In this document: positions 1 to 5,733 of the stretch, in pieces
How positions within the stretch are numbered: position 1 is the stretch's first letter
How the letters are laid out: every line of letters begins with the position of its first letter
NCBI GenBank assembly: GCA_025966355.1
Contig: JAICWZ010000136.1
Location: 1-5,733 of the forward strand
Source: Thermomicrobiaceae bacterium
GTDB taxonomy: Bacteria; Chloroflexota; Chloroflexia; Thermomicrobiales; Thermomicrobiaceae
Direction of reading: 5' to 3'
DNA: 5,733 nucleotides
Program-made: the position numbers and the translations under genes
The notes under the pieces: model-generated
Database searches by the model: none
What the model was told of the DNA's origin: nothing
Seen by the model: the letters and a program-made list of their open reading frames with translations, nothing else

Positions 1-617
1 AGTTCGATGTGGACGCGGCCAATAAACTGCTGGATGACGCTGGTTGGGCGAAGAGCGGCGACGTGCGCGCCAAAGATGGCGTGCAGATGAAGATCGTCTA
101 CCAGACATCGGTCAACGAACTGCGCCAGAAGGAGCAGGAGATCGTCAAGCAGGGCTTCTCGAAGATCGGGATCGATGTGACGATCAAGTCGGTCGATGCG
201 GGTGTCTACTTCTCGTCGGATGCCGGGAACGAACAGACCGCGTCGCACTTCTACGCCGACATCGAGATGTTCACCAACAACCCGACGGTGCCATACCCGC
301 TGGACTATATGGTGTCGTGGTGGGGCGACCCGAGCAACATCGACCAGAAGGCGAACAACTGGGCGGGCAACAACGTCGAGCGCTGGCAGAACGCGGACTA
401 CGACGCGGCCTATACCGCGGCGCAGACCGAGCTCGACCCGGCCAAGCAGGCGCCGCTCTTCATCACCATGAACGACCTGGTCGTCAATCAGGTGGTGGAG
501 ATTCCGCTGGTGCTCCGCAATGGTGTCTCGGGCGTCAACAAGAAGCTCAAGAACACCAATATCTCGCCGTGGGTGTCGAATCTCTGGAACATCGCCAACT
601 GGACGATGGAGAGCTAA
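1..617 (+). CDS. Extracellular solute-binding protein, family 5 (peptide/nickel-type ABC transporter), C-terminal part
   Basis: This is the C-terminal 204 complete codons of a periplasmic or lipid-anchored substrate-binding protein of the SBP_bac_5 (DppA/OppA) type; the reading frame is open from base 3 and the N-terminus with its signal peptide is outside the window. The GTG at base 9 is an internal valine, not a start. Seen in the sequence: an opening FDVDAANKLLDDAGW, the family's usual 'xAxxLLDEAGW' helix; an RAKDG turn; a lobe strand ending IGIDVTIKSVD; SWWGDPS; and, near the end, the helix-strand segment VVNQVVEIPLVLRNGVSG, where family members have the 'P-x-IPL' strand. It stops with TAA after NIANWTMES, a typical family ending. 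The two downstream permeases make it the binding component of a peptide-type importer. The substrate cannot be read from the sequence. Third codon positions are strongly G/C, more so than in the permeases, as is usual for an abundant binding protein. Confidence 0.93.
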   Translation, partial: FDVDAANKLLDDAGWAKSGDVRAKDGVQMKIVYQTSVNELRQKEQEIVKQGFSKIGIDVTIKSVDAGVYFSSDAGNEQTASHFYADIEMFTNNPTVPYPLDYMVSWWGDPSNIDQKANNWAGNNVERWQNADYDAAYTAAQTELDPAKQAPLFITMNDLVVNQVVEIPLVLRNGVSGVNKKLKNTNISPWVSNLWNIANWTMES

Positions 618-651
618 CGACGTAAGGCGATACACGATCGCCGGCGAAGAA

Positions 652-685
652 CATGGGTGGTGCGTCGCGCGACGCGCCACCCATG
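652..685 (+). terminator. Long GC-rich stem-loop after the binding-protein gene
   Basis: An inverted repeat begins 34 bases after the stop codon of the binding-protein gene. The left arm (652-667, CATGGGTGGTGCGTCG) pairs with the right arm (670-685, CGACGCGCCACCCATG) over 16 positions, with one G-U wobble and a central CG that would open into a short loop. No T-run follows it, so it is not a classic intrinsic terminator. It may be a 3'-end stabiliser or a partial terminator. Hairpins in this position in transport operons often keep the binding-protein mRNA more abundant than the permease mRNA; that role is inferred here. Confidence 0.6.
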
Positions 686-750
686 GGACCCGAAAGCCGA
701 TGCTTTGAACGACAAAGGCGCAACGCGTAGATACGCCCGTTCGATGCAGC

Positions 751-778
751 AGGACCGAGTGTGACGTTGTAGGACCGA
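751..778 (+). repeat. Direct repeat pair AGGACCGA, possible operator
   Basis: AGGACCGA occurs at 751-758 and again at 771-778, exactly 20 bases start to start, which is about two helical turns and would place both copies on the same DNA face. The pair lies just upstream of the candidate promoter at 793-822, where an activator would be expected to bind. Eight-base repeats can arise by chance, so the operator reading is only a suggestion. Confidence 0.3.
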
Positions 779-792
779 AGAAGATAAGAGCG

Positions 793-822
793 GTGACGGT
801 TGAACGTTTCCCGTGATATGAT
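793..822 (+). promoter_or_regulatory. Candidate sigma-70-type promoter with extended -10 for the permease genes
   Basis: The sequence TGATATGAT at 814-822 is an extended -10 element: TG, one base, then TATGAT at 817-822, which matches TATAAT in five of six positions. A weak -35 candidate GTGACG (793-798) lies 18 bases upstream; it matches TTGACA in four of six positions. Transcription would begin near 829 and leave a leader of about 100 bases before the permease start at 932. A second hexamer, TTGAAC at 800-805, is a better -35 match but sits only 11 bases from the -10, which is too close. Confidence 0.45.
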
Positions 823-931
823 GGCGATCATTGGTGAGTAATAATCGAAAGTGTCTTGCCCAGCCACGTAGCTCACACACGGCGACTCGGCAGCTTCGCT
901 GGTATTATCACGAAGTGGGAGTGGAAGGTCG

Positions 932-1891
932 ATGACCACATATATTATCCGGCGCCTATTTGTCGCGATCCCGACGCTGATCGCGATCAGTATGGTGATT
1001 TTCGGGATTCTCGCACTTGCCCCCGGCGATCCGCTATCGGAGTTCGCATTGAATCCCTCGATTCCCCCGGCAGTTCGTCAGCGGATTCGTCACAATCTCG
1101 GCCTCGACGATCCGATTCCGGTTCGCTACGGCAAATGGGCCACGTCAGTTGTCAAGGGCGATTTCGGTTACTCCTTCCAGACACGCTCACCAGTTCTCGA
1201 TCAAATCAAGCAGCGCTTGCCCGTCACGCTCATGATCATCGGATCGTCGTACGTGATTTCGGTATTGCTTGCGATACCAATCGGTATTCTGGCGGCCGTT
1301 CGGCAATATTCGATCTACGACAATGTCGTAACGACGCTATCGTTCTTCGGCTTCTCGTCGCCGACCTTCTTCACCGGCCTACTCTTCATCTTGCTCTTCA
1401 CGATTAAGCTCGGCTGGTTCCCGATGATCTATAGATCGAATATCGACACGCCCGGATTACTCGGGGTCTGGGAGCATATAAAGCAAGCGATCATGCCGAT
1501 CGCCGTGCTTGCCCTGTTCCAGACCGCGACCCTAGCGCGGTATGTGCGCGCGTCGATGCTTGAAGTCATCCACCAGGATTACGTGCGAACGGCTCGCGCG
1601 AAGGGTTTGCATGAGGGCTCTGTGATCAATCGCCATGCGCTCAAGAACGCGCTCATCCCGGTGATCACGATCATTGCCCTTGGTGTCCCAGGCGTCTTCA
1701 CCGGTGCGGTGGTCACGGAGCAGATCTTCCGTGTACCGGGAATCGGTTCGCTGCTGATCACGGCGATCAACGCCAGCGACACACCGGTCATCATGGCGAT
1801 CTCGATCATCTTCGCGGCTCTGGTGGTGTTCTTCAACCTGGTCGCTGACATCCTGTACGGCGTCTTCGACCCACGGATTAAGTACTCATAG
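932..1891 (+). CDS. ABC transporter permease, DppB/OppB family
   Basis: This 319-residue inner-membrane protein is one half of the channel of a peptide-type importer and has the usual family length. The N-terminus is diagnostic: YIIRRLFVAIPTLIAIS leads into the first membrane helix (about 9-30), then LAPGDP. A soluble loop with LGLDDPIPVRYGKW and GDFGYSF follows. Five further hydrophobic segments lie near 98-121, 132-160, 187-206, 238-265 and 287-309. The cytoplasmic EAA loop that docks on the ATPase is at about 216-245, with DYVRTARAKGL and then HALKNALIPV. The protein ends with the typical LYGVFDPRIKYS. Start: ATG at 932, preceded by GGAAGG at 923-928, rather close, and GGGAG at 917-921. 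The gene is followed after 30 bases by the second permease. Codons are less G/C-ending than in the binding protein. Family assignment is secure; the substrate is not, since dipeptide, oligopeptide, nickel and sugar-oligomer importers share this architecture. Confidence 0.95.
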   Translation: MTTYIIRRLFVAIPTLIAISMVIFGILALAPGDPLSEFALNPSIPPAVRQRIRHNLGLDDPIPVRYGKWATSVVKGDFGYSFQTRSPVLDQIKQRLPVTLMIIGSSYVISVLLAIPIGILAAVRQYSIYDNVVTTLSFFGFSSPTFFTGLLFILLFTIKLGWFPMIYRSNIDTPGLLGVWEHIKQAIMPIAVLALFQTATLARYVRASMLEVIHQDYVRTARAKGLHEGSVINRHALKNALIPVITIIALGVPGVFTGAVVTEQIFRVPGIGSLLITAINASDTPVIMAISIIFAALVVFFNLVADILYGVFDPRIKYS

Positions 1892-1905
1892 GCCACTGGG
1901 CTGCG

Positions 1906-1913
1906 AAAGGAGG
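1906..1913 (+). promoter_or_regulatory. Strong ribosome binding site of the second permease
   Basis: AAAGGAGG, a near-perfect complement of the 16S rRNA 3' end, lies eight bases before the ATG at 1922. It fixes that ATG as the start and suggests efficient independent initiation although the first permease ends only 30 bases upstream. Confidence 0.85.
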
Positions 1914-1921
1914 CGTTCCTG

Positions 1922-2884
1922 ATGTCTGAAGTCACGGATAAGCGAGCCCAGTCGCCATTGGCGAACTCCGAGGGCGTCGCGAAGCTGAGCGGGCTACGGT
2001 CGCGAAAACCGCGATCGCTCTGGAGTGATGCATTCCGGCAGTATCGCCGGCACAGGTTGGCGATGGCGAGCACGATCGTATTGGCGATCATCATCTTTGC
2101 TGCGGTCTTTGGTTATGCCCTTTGGGGGCATAGCTACTCGGCATTCAGCTTTGCAGATCAGTACAAAAATCCATCGCTGGCGCACCCGATGGGAACCGAT
2201 GACCTTGGCCACGATCAGTTCGCACGCGTACTCTGGGGTGGCCGTGTTTCGATTTCGGTCGGCATCGTGTCGGCGTTGGTCGCGATCATTTTCGGCACGT
2301 TGGTCGGTGCGATCTCCGGCTATTTTGGCGGCTTCATTGATTCGCTGCTGATGCGTATCACTGACCTGTTCATCTCGCTGCCAACCCTTCCGTTGCTGCT
2401 GCTTGTGATTTACCTCTTTCAGGACACGATGCGGGCGCGGTTCGGTATCGTGCTCGGAACGTTCATTCTGATCGTGGGGATCATCGGTGCGCTCACCTGG
2501 ATGCCCGTCTCGCGACTCGTGCGCGGTTCGTTCCTCTCCGTCAAGGAGAAGGAGTTTATCGAGTCGGCTCGAAGCGTCGGGGTGAGTACCCCCTCGATCA
2601 TTTTCAAGCACATCTTGCCGAACGTCCTGAGTCCGGTCATCGTGGCCGCGACGCTCGGCGTGGCGCAGGCGATCATCACCGAGTCGACGCTCTCGTTCCT
2701 CGGCCTCGGCTTCCCGCCTGATACGCCGACCTGGGGTCGTCTGCTGAGTGGTGCACAGAACTTCATTCAGATCTCGCCGTACATGGTGATCTTCCCCGGA
2801 GCGGCGATTTTCCTGACGGTGTTGAGCATCAACTACATCGGCGACGGTTTGCGAGACGCGCTCGACCCGCGACACATGAGCTAA
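1922..2884 (+). CDS. ABC transporter permease, DppC/OppC family
   Basis: This 320-residue protein is the second half of the transporter channel. A basic, soluble N-terminus of about 45 residues precedes the LWSDAFRQYRRHRLAM segment, the usual OppC N-terminal region, and a first membrane helix at about 48-68. The family signature HPMGTDDLGHDQFARVLWGG begins at residue 88, followed by RVSISVG at the start of the second helix. Further hydrophobic segments are near 110-135, 141-165, 172-198, 233-262 and 284-303. The EAA loop at about 211-241 reads EFIESARSVG followed by HILPNVLSPVIV. The C-terminus NYIGDGLRDALDPRHMS is the standard family ending. Start and ribosome site are unambiguous. It forms a two-gene unit with the preceding permease; a terminator follows within 35 bases, so the usual DppD/DppF ATPases are not encoded next. 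Substrate unknown. Confidence 0.95.
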   Translation: MSEVTDKRAQSPLANSEGVAKLSGLRSRKPRSLWSDAFRQYRRHRLAMASTIVLAIIIFAAVFGYALWGHSYSAFSFADQYKNPSLAHPMGTDDLGHDQFARVLWGGRVSISVGIVSALVAIIFGTLVGAISGYFGGFIDSLLMRITDLFISLPTLPLLLLVIYLFQDTMRARFGIVLGTFILIVGIIGALTWMPVSRLVRGSFLSVKEKEFIESARSVGVSTPSIIFKHILPNVLSPVIVAATLGVAQAIITESTLSFLGLGFPPDTPTWGRLLSGAQNFIQISPYMVIFPGAAIFLTVLSINYIGDGLRDALDPRHMS

Positions 2885-2916
2885 CGTCGCGCGATCCGCA
2901 TAATCGTGGTAAGAAT

Positions 2917-2954
2917 CAGATGGCACAGGCCGCGCCTGTGCCATCTGTCTGTTT
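2917..2954 (+). terminator. Intrinsic terminator after the permease genes
   Basis: A perfect 14-base-pair inverted repeat, CAGATGGCACAGGC (2917-2930) and GCCTGTGCCATCTG (2934-2947), flanks a three-base CGC loop and is followed by TCTGTTT, a short T-rich run. It begins 32 bases after the second permease stop and lies 43 bases before the thrC start. It should end the transport transcript and separate it from the threonine genes. Confidence 0.8.
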
Positions 2955-2976
2955 GACATTGTGACATCCGGCTGAC

Positions 2977-2983
2977 GAAAGGA
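2977..2983 (+). promoter_or_regulatory. Ribosome binding site that decides the thrC start
   Basis: GAAAGGA at 2977-2983 abuts a TTG at 2984, too close to serve it, but its AGG core lies seven bases before the in-frame GTG at 2990. This spacing favours GTG 2990 as the start. An ATG at 3005 would cut off the first cysteine of the zinc ribbon and is unlikely. Confidence 0.65.
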
Positions 2984-2989
2984 TTGAGC

Positions 2990-4258
2990 GTGCTGCTGCG
3001 CTGCATGGAGTGCGGACGCGAATACCCGGCCAATGAGGTTCGCAATCGCTGCGACTGCGGCGGCTTGCTCGATATCGACCTTGGGATCACGTCTCCGCTT
3101 GCCACGGACCTCTTTGACCAGCGGCTCGGCGGCCGGGGGCGGCTCGACCAGAGCGGTGTCTGGCGCTTTCGCGAACTCCTGCCCACGATTCCCGGCGATG
3201 CGATCGTTACCAAGCCGGAAGGCAACACCAACCTGTATGACGTCGAATCGCTGGCACGTTGGGCCGGCGTCGAGCGACTGGTGCTCAAGCACGAGGGCGA
3301 GAACCCGACCGGCTCGTTCAAGGATCGCGGCATGACGGTCGCGGCCAGCCACGCCAAGTGGACCGGTGCGCGAATCGTCGCCTGCGCATCGACCGGGAAT
3401 ACGTCGGCATCCGTCGCCTCTTACGCGGCGCTGGCGGGCGTACCCTCGATTGTGTTCGTTCCGGAAGGGAAAATTTCGGCTGCCAAGCTCGGCCAGACGA
3501 TCGCCTACGGCGCCACGATCGTGCAGATTCGCGGCGATTTCGATGCCGCGATGAAGCTGGTCGAGCAGGCGAGCGACGCCTACGGCATCTACCTGCTCAA
3601 CTCGATCAATCCCTTCCGCATGGAGGGGCAGAAAACGATCCTATTCGATCTGCTGCAGCAACTCGAATGGGCGTTGCCCGATTGGGTCGTGCTGCCCGGC
3701 GGCAACCTCGGGAATAGCAGCGCGCTGGGACGTGCCCTGATCGACCTGCAAGCAGCCGGTATTTTGGCCGAACCGCCGCGTGTGGCCGTGATTCAGGCGG
3801 CCGGTGCGTCGCCCTTTTATGAGGCGTTTCGCAGCGGTTTCCGGAGCTTTGAGCCGATGGAAGCGGAGACGGTCGCCTCCGCGATCCGCATCGGCAATCC
3901 CGTCAGTTACGCGCGCGCCCGGCGCACGATCGAGATTACCAATGGCGCCGTCGAAATCGTCAGTGATACCGAACTGCTCGATGCCAAGGCGATGATCGAT
4001 CGGGCGGGGATCGGCTGCGAGCCTGCCTCGGCGACGACGTTGGCCGGTCTGCGCAAGCTCGTTCAGGCGGGCACGATCGCGCCAAATGCGTTCGTGGCCG
4101 GTATCCTGACCGGTAATCTGATGAAGGACACCGAGGCGGTGATCGACTATCACCTTGGAGCAGGTTCCGACGAGCGGCCGCTCGCCAACAAGCCGGTGCT
4201 GATCGACCCGACGCTCGACGCGCTGGAAGGGGTGCTGGCCGGTGCGCTTCAGCGTTAA
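2990..4258 (+). CDS. thrC: Threonine synthase (EC 4.2.3.1), zinc-ribbon type
   Basis: ThrC is a pyridoxal-phosphate enzyme that converts O-phospho-L-homoserine and water to L-threonine and phosphate, the last step of threonine synthesis, in the cytoplasm. From the GTG at 2990 it has 422 residues. A small N-terminal zinc-ribbon-like knuckle has cysteines at 5, 8, 21 and 23 (CMEC then CDC), as in many bacterial and archaeal threonine synthases. The fold-type II core follows: ENPTGSFKDRGM with the cofactor lysine at about 111; STGNTSAS from 134, which contacts the cofactor; then VFVPEGKISAAKLGQ; the phosphate-binding glycine loop GGNLGN at 237-242; and GCEPASATT at about 342. These last two favour threonine synthase over threonine dehydratase or cysteine synthase. 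The last 17 bases overlap the start of thrB, so the two are probably translationally coupled. No clear promoter was found in the short space after the upstream terminator. A TTG at 2984 is an alternative start. Confidence 0.94.
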   Translation: MLLRCMECGREYPANEVRNRCDCGGLLDIDLGITSPLATDLFDQRLGGRGRLDQSGVWRFRELLPTIPGDAIVTKPEGNTNLYDVESLARWAGVERLVLKHEGENPTGSFKDRGMTVAASHAKWTGARIVACASTGNTSASVASYAALAGVPSIVFVPEGKISAAKLGQTIAYGATIVQIRGDFDAAMKLVEQASDAYGIYLLNSINPFRMEGQKTILFDLLQQLEWALPDWVVLPGGNLGNSSALGRALIDLQAAGILAEPPRVAVIQAAGASPFYEAFRSGFRSFEPMEAETVASAIRIGNPVSYARARRTIEITNGAVEIVSDTELLDAKAMIDRAGIGCEPASATTLAGLRKLVQAGTIAPNAFVAGILTGNLMKDTEAVIDYHLGAGSDERPLANKPVLIDPTLDALEGVLAGALQR

Positions 4259-5135
4259 GGTTCCCGCTTCGAGCGCGAATCTCGGTTCCGGCTTCGATAC
4301 GCTCGCGGTCGCTCTGAGCCTCTACACCACGGTCATCGTCGAACCGGCAGATGACGGATACGTCTTCGATGGCGGCCCTGACCTCGCCGGCGGCGAGAAT
4401 CTCATCGAGCAGGGGATGCAGCTGGCGGCGGAGGCGGTCGGCCTGGCACTCCCGCACTGCCGGGTGAGCGTCTCGTCCGACATACCTGTCGCCCGTGGAC
4501 TCGGCAGCTCAGCGACGGCGCTCATCGCCGGACTTCTGGCGGGGAATCATTTGCTGGGCGATCAACTTTCACGACAACAGATCTTCGAGCTGGCGACCGG
4601 CATTGAAGGTCACGGCGACAACGTCTCCGCTTCCCTCTTCGGCGGCGTCACGCTCTCGCTGATTTGCCCGGATCGCGTGATTTGCCGGCAGATCCCGCTG
4701 GGTGGTGCGCTGCAAGTCGTTCTGTTCGTGCCGGATGCGTTTGGGCTCACGGCCGATGCGCGTGCGGTGGTGCCGCTCACGGTCCCGCGACAGGATGCCG
4801 TTGCCAATCTCGGTCGCTGTGCGCTTCTGCTGATGGCGCTGGTGCAGGGTGATTTTCCACTGCTCTGCGAGGCGATGCAGGATACGTTGCATCAGCCGTA
4901 TCGATGTGCGCTTTTTCCGCATGTCGGGCCGATGATTGAGTCAGCCGTCGAACATGGCGCCTTTGGTGCCTGCCTCAGCGGTGCTGGCCCCTCGATCCTC
5001 GCGTTCGTGGACCCCGAGCGCGCCGCGCGCGTTGCTGAGGCGCTGAACGATGAAGCGCGCAGCCGAGCGGTTGCCGGCGCCGCGATCGTCCTGGACATCG
5101 TCATGGAAGGCGCGACGATCACCCACACCGTCTAA
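4242..5135 (+). CDS. thrB: Homoserine kinase (EC 2.7.1.39), GHMP family
   Basis: ThrB phosphorylates L-homoserine with ATP to O-phospho-L-homoserine, the substrate of ThrC, in the cytoplasm. The 297-residue length is normal for the family. All three GHMP motifs are visible: motif 1 at 8-22, PASSANLGSGFDTLA; motif 2, the ATP phosphate loop, at 82-93, PVARGLGSSATA; and motif 3 at about 244-251, CLSGAGPS. GIEGHGDNVSAS, between motifs 2 and 3, is the usual family stretch carrying the N-x-A/S cofactor-binding region. The start is GTG at 4242, inside the end of thrC; GGAAGGGG at 4225-4232 lies within thrC and provides the ribosome site. The first residues, RFSVKVPASSANLGSG, match where family members begin. 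Other GHMP kinases, such as mevalonate kinases, are less likely given the thrC partner and this motif 1. Confidence 0.95.
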   Translation: MRFSVKVPASSANLGSGFDTLAVALSLYTTVIVEPADDGYVFDGGPDLAGGENLIEQGMQLAAEAVGLALPHCRVSVSSDIPVARGLGSSATALIAGLLAGNHLLGDQLSRQQIFELATGIEGHGDNVSASLFGGVTLSLICPDRVICRQIPLGGALQVVLFVPDAFGLTADARAVVPLTVPRQDAVANLGRCALLLMALVQGDFPLLCEAMQDTLHQPYRCALFPHVGPMIESAVEHGAFGACLSGAGPSILAFVDPERAARVAEALNDEARSRAVAGAAIVLDIVMEGATITHTV

Positions 5136-5159
5136 CCGAACCACCCGGTGCAATCTCTC

Positions 5160-5733
5160 CTACGGCGCGGCCTGATCGTGATTGATCCACCATTCCTCGG
5201 TGTTCCACCAGAGTCCGGAAATCGGCCCGCCCTTGAGCCCATTGACATACGAGCGGCTGGCATCGACCTCGAAATGGTCGTAGATCGGGATGACCGGCAG
5301 ATCGTGATAGATGGCACGTTGCGCGGTGGCGAGCAGGTTCATCTGCGCTTGCACGTCGGCCGTGGAGGTCAGCGCGTCGAGCGATGAGTCCGTTAGCGCA
5401 CTGCGATATCCCGAGATATTCAGGCCGCCGGGGTTGTTCGCCCCTGGTATGCCGGTGCTATTGAAGCGTGCGGCGAACTCCAGCATGCCCGAGCGTTGAT
5501 CTCTTTCCAGATCGATCGCATCAAACGAACGATTGGCGATGATTCCGCCCGATGCAGCATCGGCGTTGAGCTGCGTGTCCGGCACCGCGAGTTCCTGTAC
5601 CTGCACACCGATCGCCGCCATATCAGTGACGAACTCCTTGGCGATCCGCTGTCCAAGCACCGCTTGCGGATCGTCGCCTTGCACGACCGTCAGCCGGAAC
5701 GAGAGCCGCACAGTCCCTTTGGCGCGGATACCG
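5160..5733 (-). CDS. Extracellular solute-binding protein, family 5, C-terminal part (second transport locus)
   Basis: The last 190 complete codons of another family 5 substrate-binding protein run leftward to a TAG stop at 5162-5160; the frame is open to the right edge of the window, so the N-terminus, signal peptide and start are missing. The GTG at 5711 is an internal valine, since the upstream in-frame residues GIRAKGT continue the usual family turn before a beta strand. Seen: LSFRLTVVQGDDP, then an amphipathic helix and MAAIGVQVQELAV, matching the 'L-x-x-IGI-x-V' lobe hinge; FDAIDLERD; a helix ending AQRAIYHDLPVIPIYDHFEV, the family's 'P-x-IPLY' strand; and SGLWWNTEEWWI, a typical ending. 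It differs clearly from the binding protein at the left edge, so the two are distant paralogues probably with different ligands. It converges on thrB with a 24-base gap, and the rest of its locus lies to the right. Substrate unknown. Confidence 0.88.
   Translation of the reverse strand, partial: GIRAKGTVRLSFRLTVVQGDDPQAVLGQRIAKEFVTDMAAIGVQVQELAVPDTQLNADAASGGIIANRSFDAIDLERDQRSGMLEFAARFNSTGIPGANNPGGLNISGYRSALTDSSLDALTSTADVQAQMNLLATAQRAIYHDLPVIPIYDHFEVDASRSYVNGLKGGPISGLWWNTEEWWINHDQAAP

Larger units (their letters stand above)
618..931 (+). other. 314-base intergenic regulatory region between binding protein and permease genes
   Basis: No credible gene lies here: the short reading frames that enter it are not family-like and have no supporting ribosome site. 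It contains the stem-loop at 652-685, an 8-base direct repeat at 751 and 771, a promoter candidate near 793-822 and a weak inverted repeat at 825-847. It is more A/T-rich towards its right end (about 780-910) than the flanking genes, as expected for a promoter region. The length of the gap suggests that the permease genes have their own transcription start instead of depending wholly on read-through from the binding-protein gene. Confidence 0.6.

Noticed and set aside
702..717. Small hairpin CTTTG / CAAAG and the palindrome GCGTA / TACGC at 725-736
   Set aside because: Five-base arms are too short to separate from chance in a 314-base gap.
825..847. Inverted repeat CGATCATT / AATAATCG just after the promoter candidate
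   Set aside because: One mismatch in an eight-base arm rich in A/T is easily expected by chance; it is too weak to list as an operator.
856..1407. A 183-codon + strand frame overlapping the intergenic gap and the first permease
   Set aside because: It overlaps the secure permease in another frame, and its Arg/Ser/Asp-rich product has no family-like segment or good ribosome site.
2953..2981. TTGACA as a -35 element for thrC
   Set aside because: The hexamer is a perfect match, but no -10-like sequence occurs 16-18 bases downstream and the start site would fall inside or beyond the thrC start. TGACAT is simply repeated at 2954 and 2962.
1994..3352. A 452-codon antisense open frame on the - strand
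   Set aside because: It lies opposite the second permease and thrC, runs through the terminator hairpin, and its product is a low-complexity Arg/Asp/His/Gln-rich chain without a recognisable domain. Such frames are a common by-product of GC-rich codon usage on the other strand.
5136..5159. Terminator hairpin between thrB and the second binding protein
   Set aside because: Only a four-base pairing, ACCG with CGGT, can be drawn, with no T-run on either strand.

Overview
The window is GC-rich bacterial DNA holding parts of two oligopeptide/dipeptide-type ABC transport loci around a pair of threonine biosynthesis genes. Protein style (family 5 solute-binding proteins with separate DppB/DppC-like permeases, a zinc-ribbon threonine synthase next to a GHMP homoserine kinase), GTG starts and strong GGAGG-type ribosome sites suggest a free-living, amino-acid-prototrophic bacterium. 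The style recalls Chloroflexota such as Thermomicrobia, but this is an impression and not a proven assignment.

Layout, left to right. (1) Positions 1-617, + strand: the C-terminal 205 residues of a family 5 extracellular solute-binding protein; its beginning lies outside the window. (2) Positions 618-931: a 314-base gap with a long G+C-rich hairpin just after the binding-protein gene, a pair of 8-base direct repeats exactly 20 bases apart, and an extended -10 promoter candidate about 100 bases before the next gene. (3) Positions 932-1891 and 1922-2884, + strand: the two inner-membrane permeases of the transporter (DppB/OppB-like, then DppC/OppC-like), 30 bases apart. (4) Positions 2917-2954: a perfect 14-base-pair hairpin with a short T-rich tail, a convincing intrinsic terminator that closes the transport operon. 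No ATPase gene is present in the window. (5) Positions 2990-4258 and 4242-5135, + strand: thrC (threonine synthase) and thrB (homoserine kinase), overlapping by 17 bases. (6) Positions 5160-5733, - strand: the C-terminal part of a second, clearly different family 5 solute-binding protein, convergent with thrB and only 24 bases from it.

How the genes work together. The first binding protein would capture a peptide or similar solute outside the membrane and hand it to the heterodimeric channel formed by the two permeases; the energising ATPases must be encoded elsewhere. ThrB phosphorylates L-homoserine and ThrC converts O-phospho-L-homoserine to L-threonine, so the pair carries the last two steps of threonine synthesis; homoserine dehydrogenase is not in the window. 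The second binding protein belongs to another transport locus that continues to the right.

I see no phage, transposon, CRISPR, tRNA or rRNA features, and nothing that clearly amounts to an undescribed system. The most interesting parts are the regulatory gap at 618-931 and the absence of ATPase genes after the permeases.
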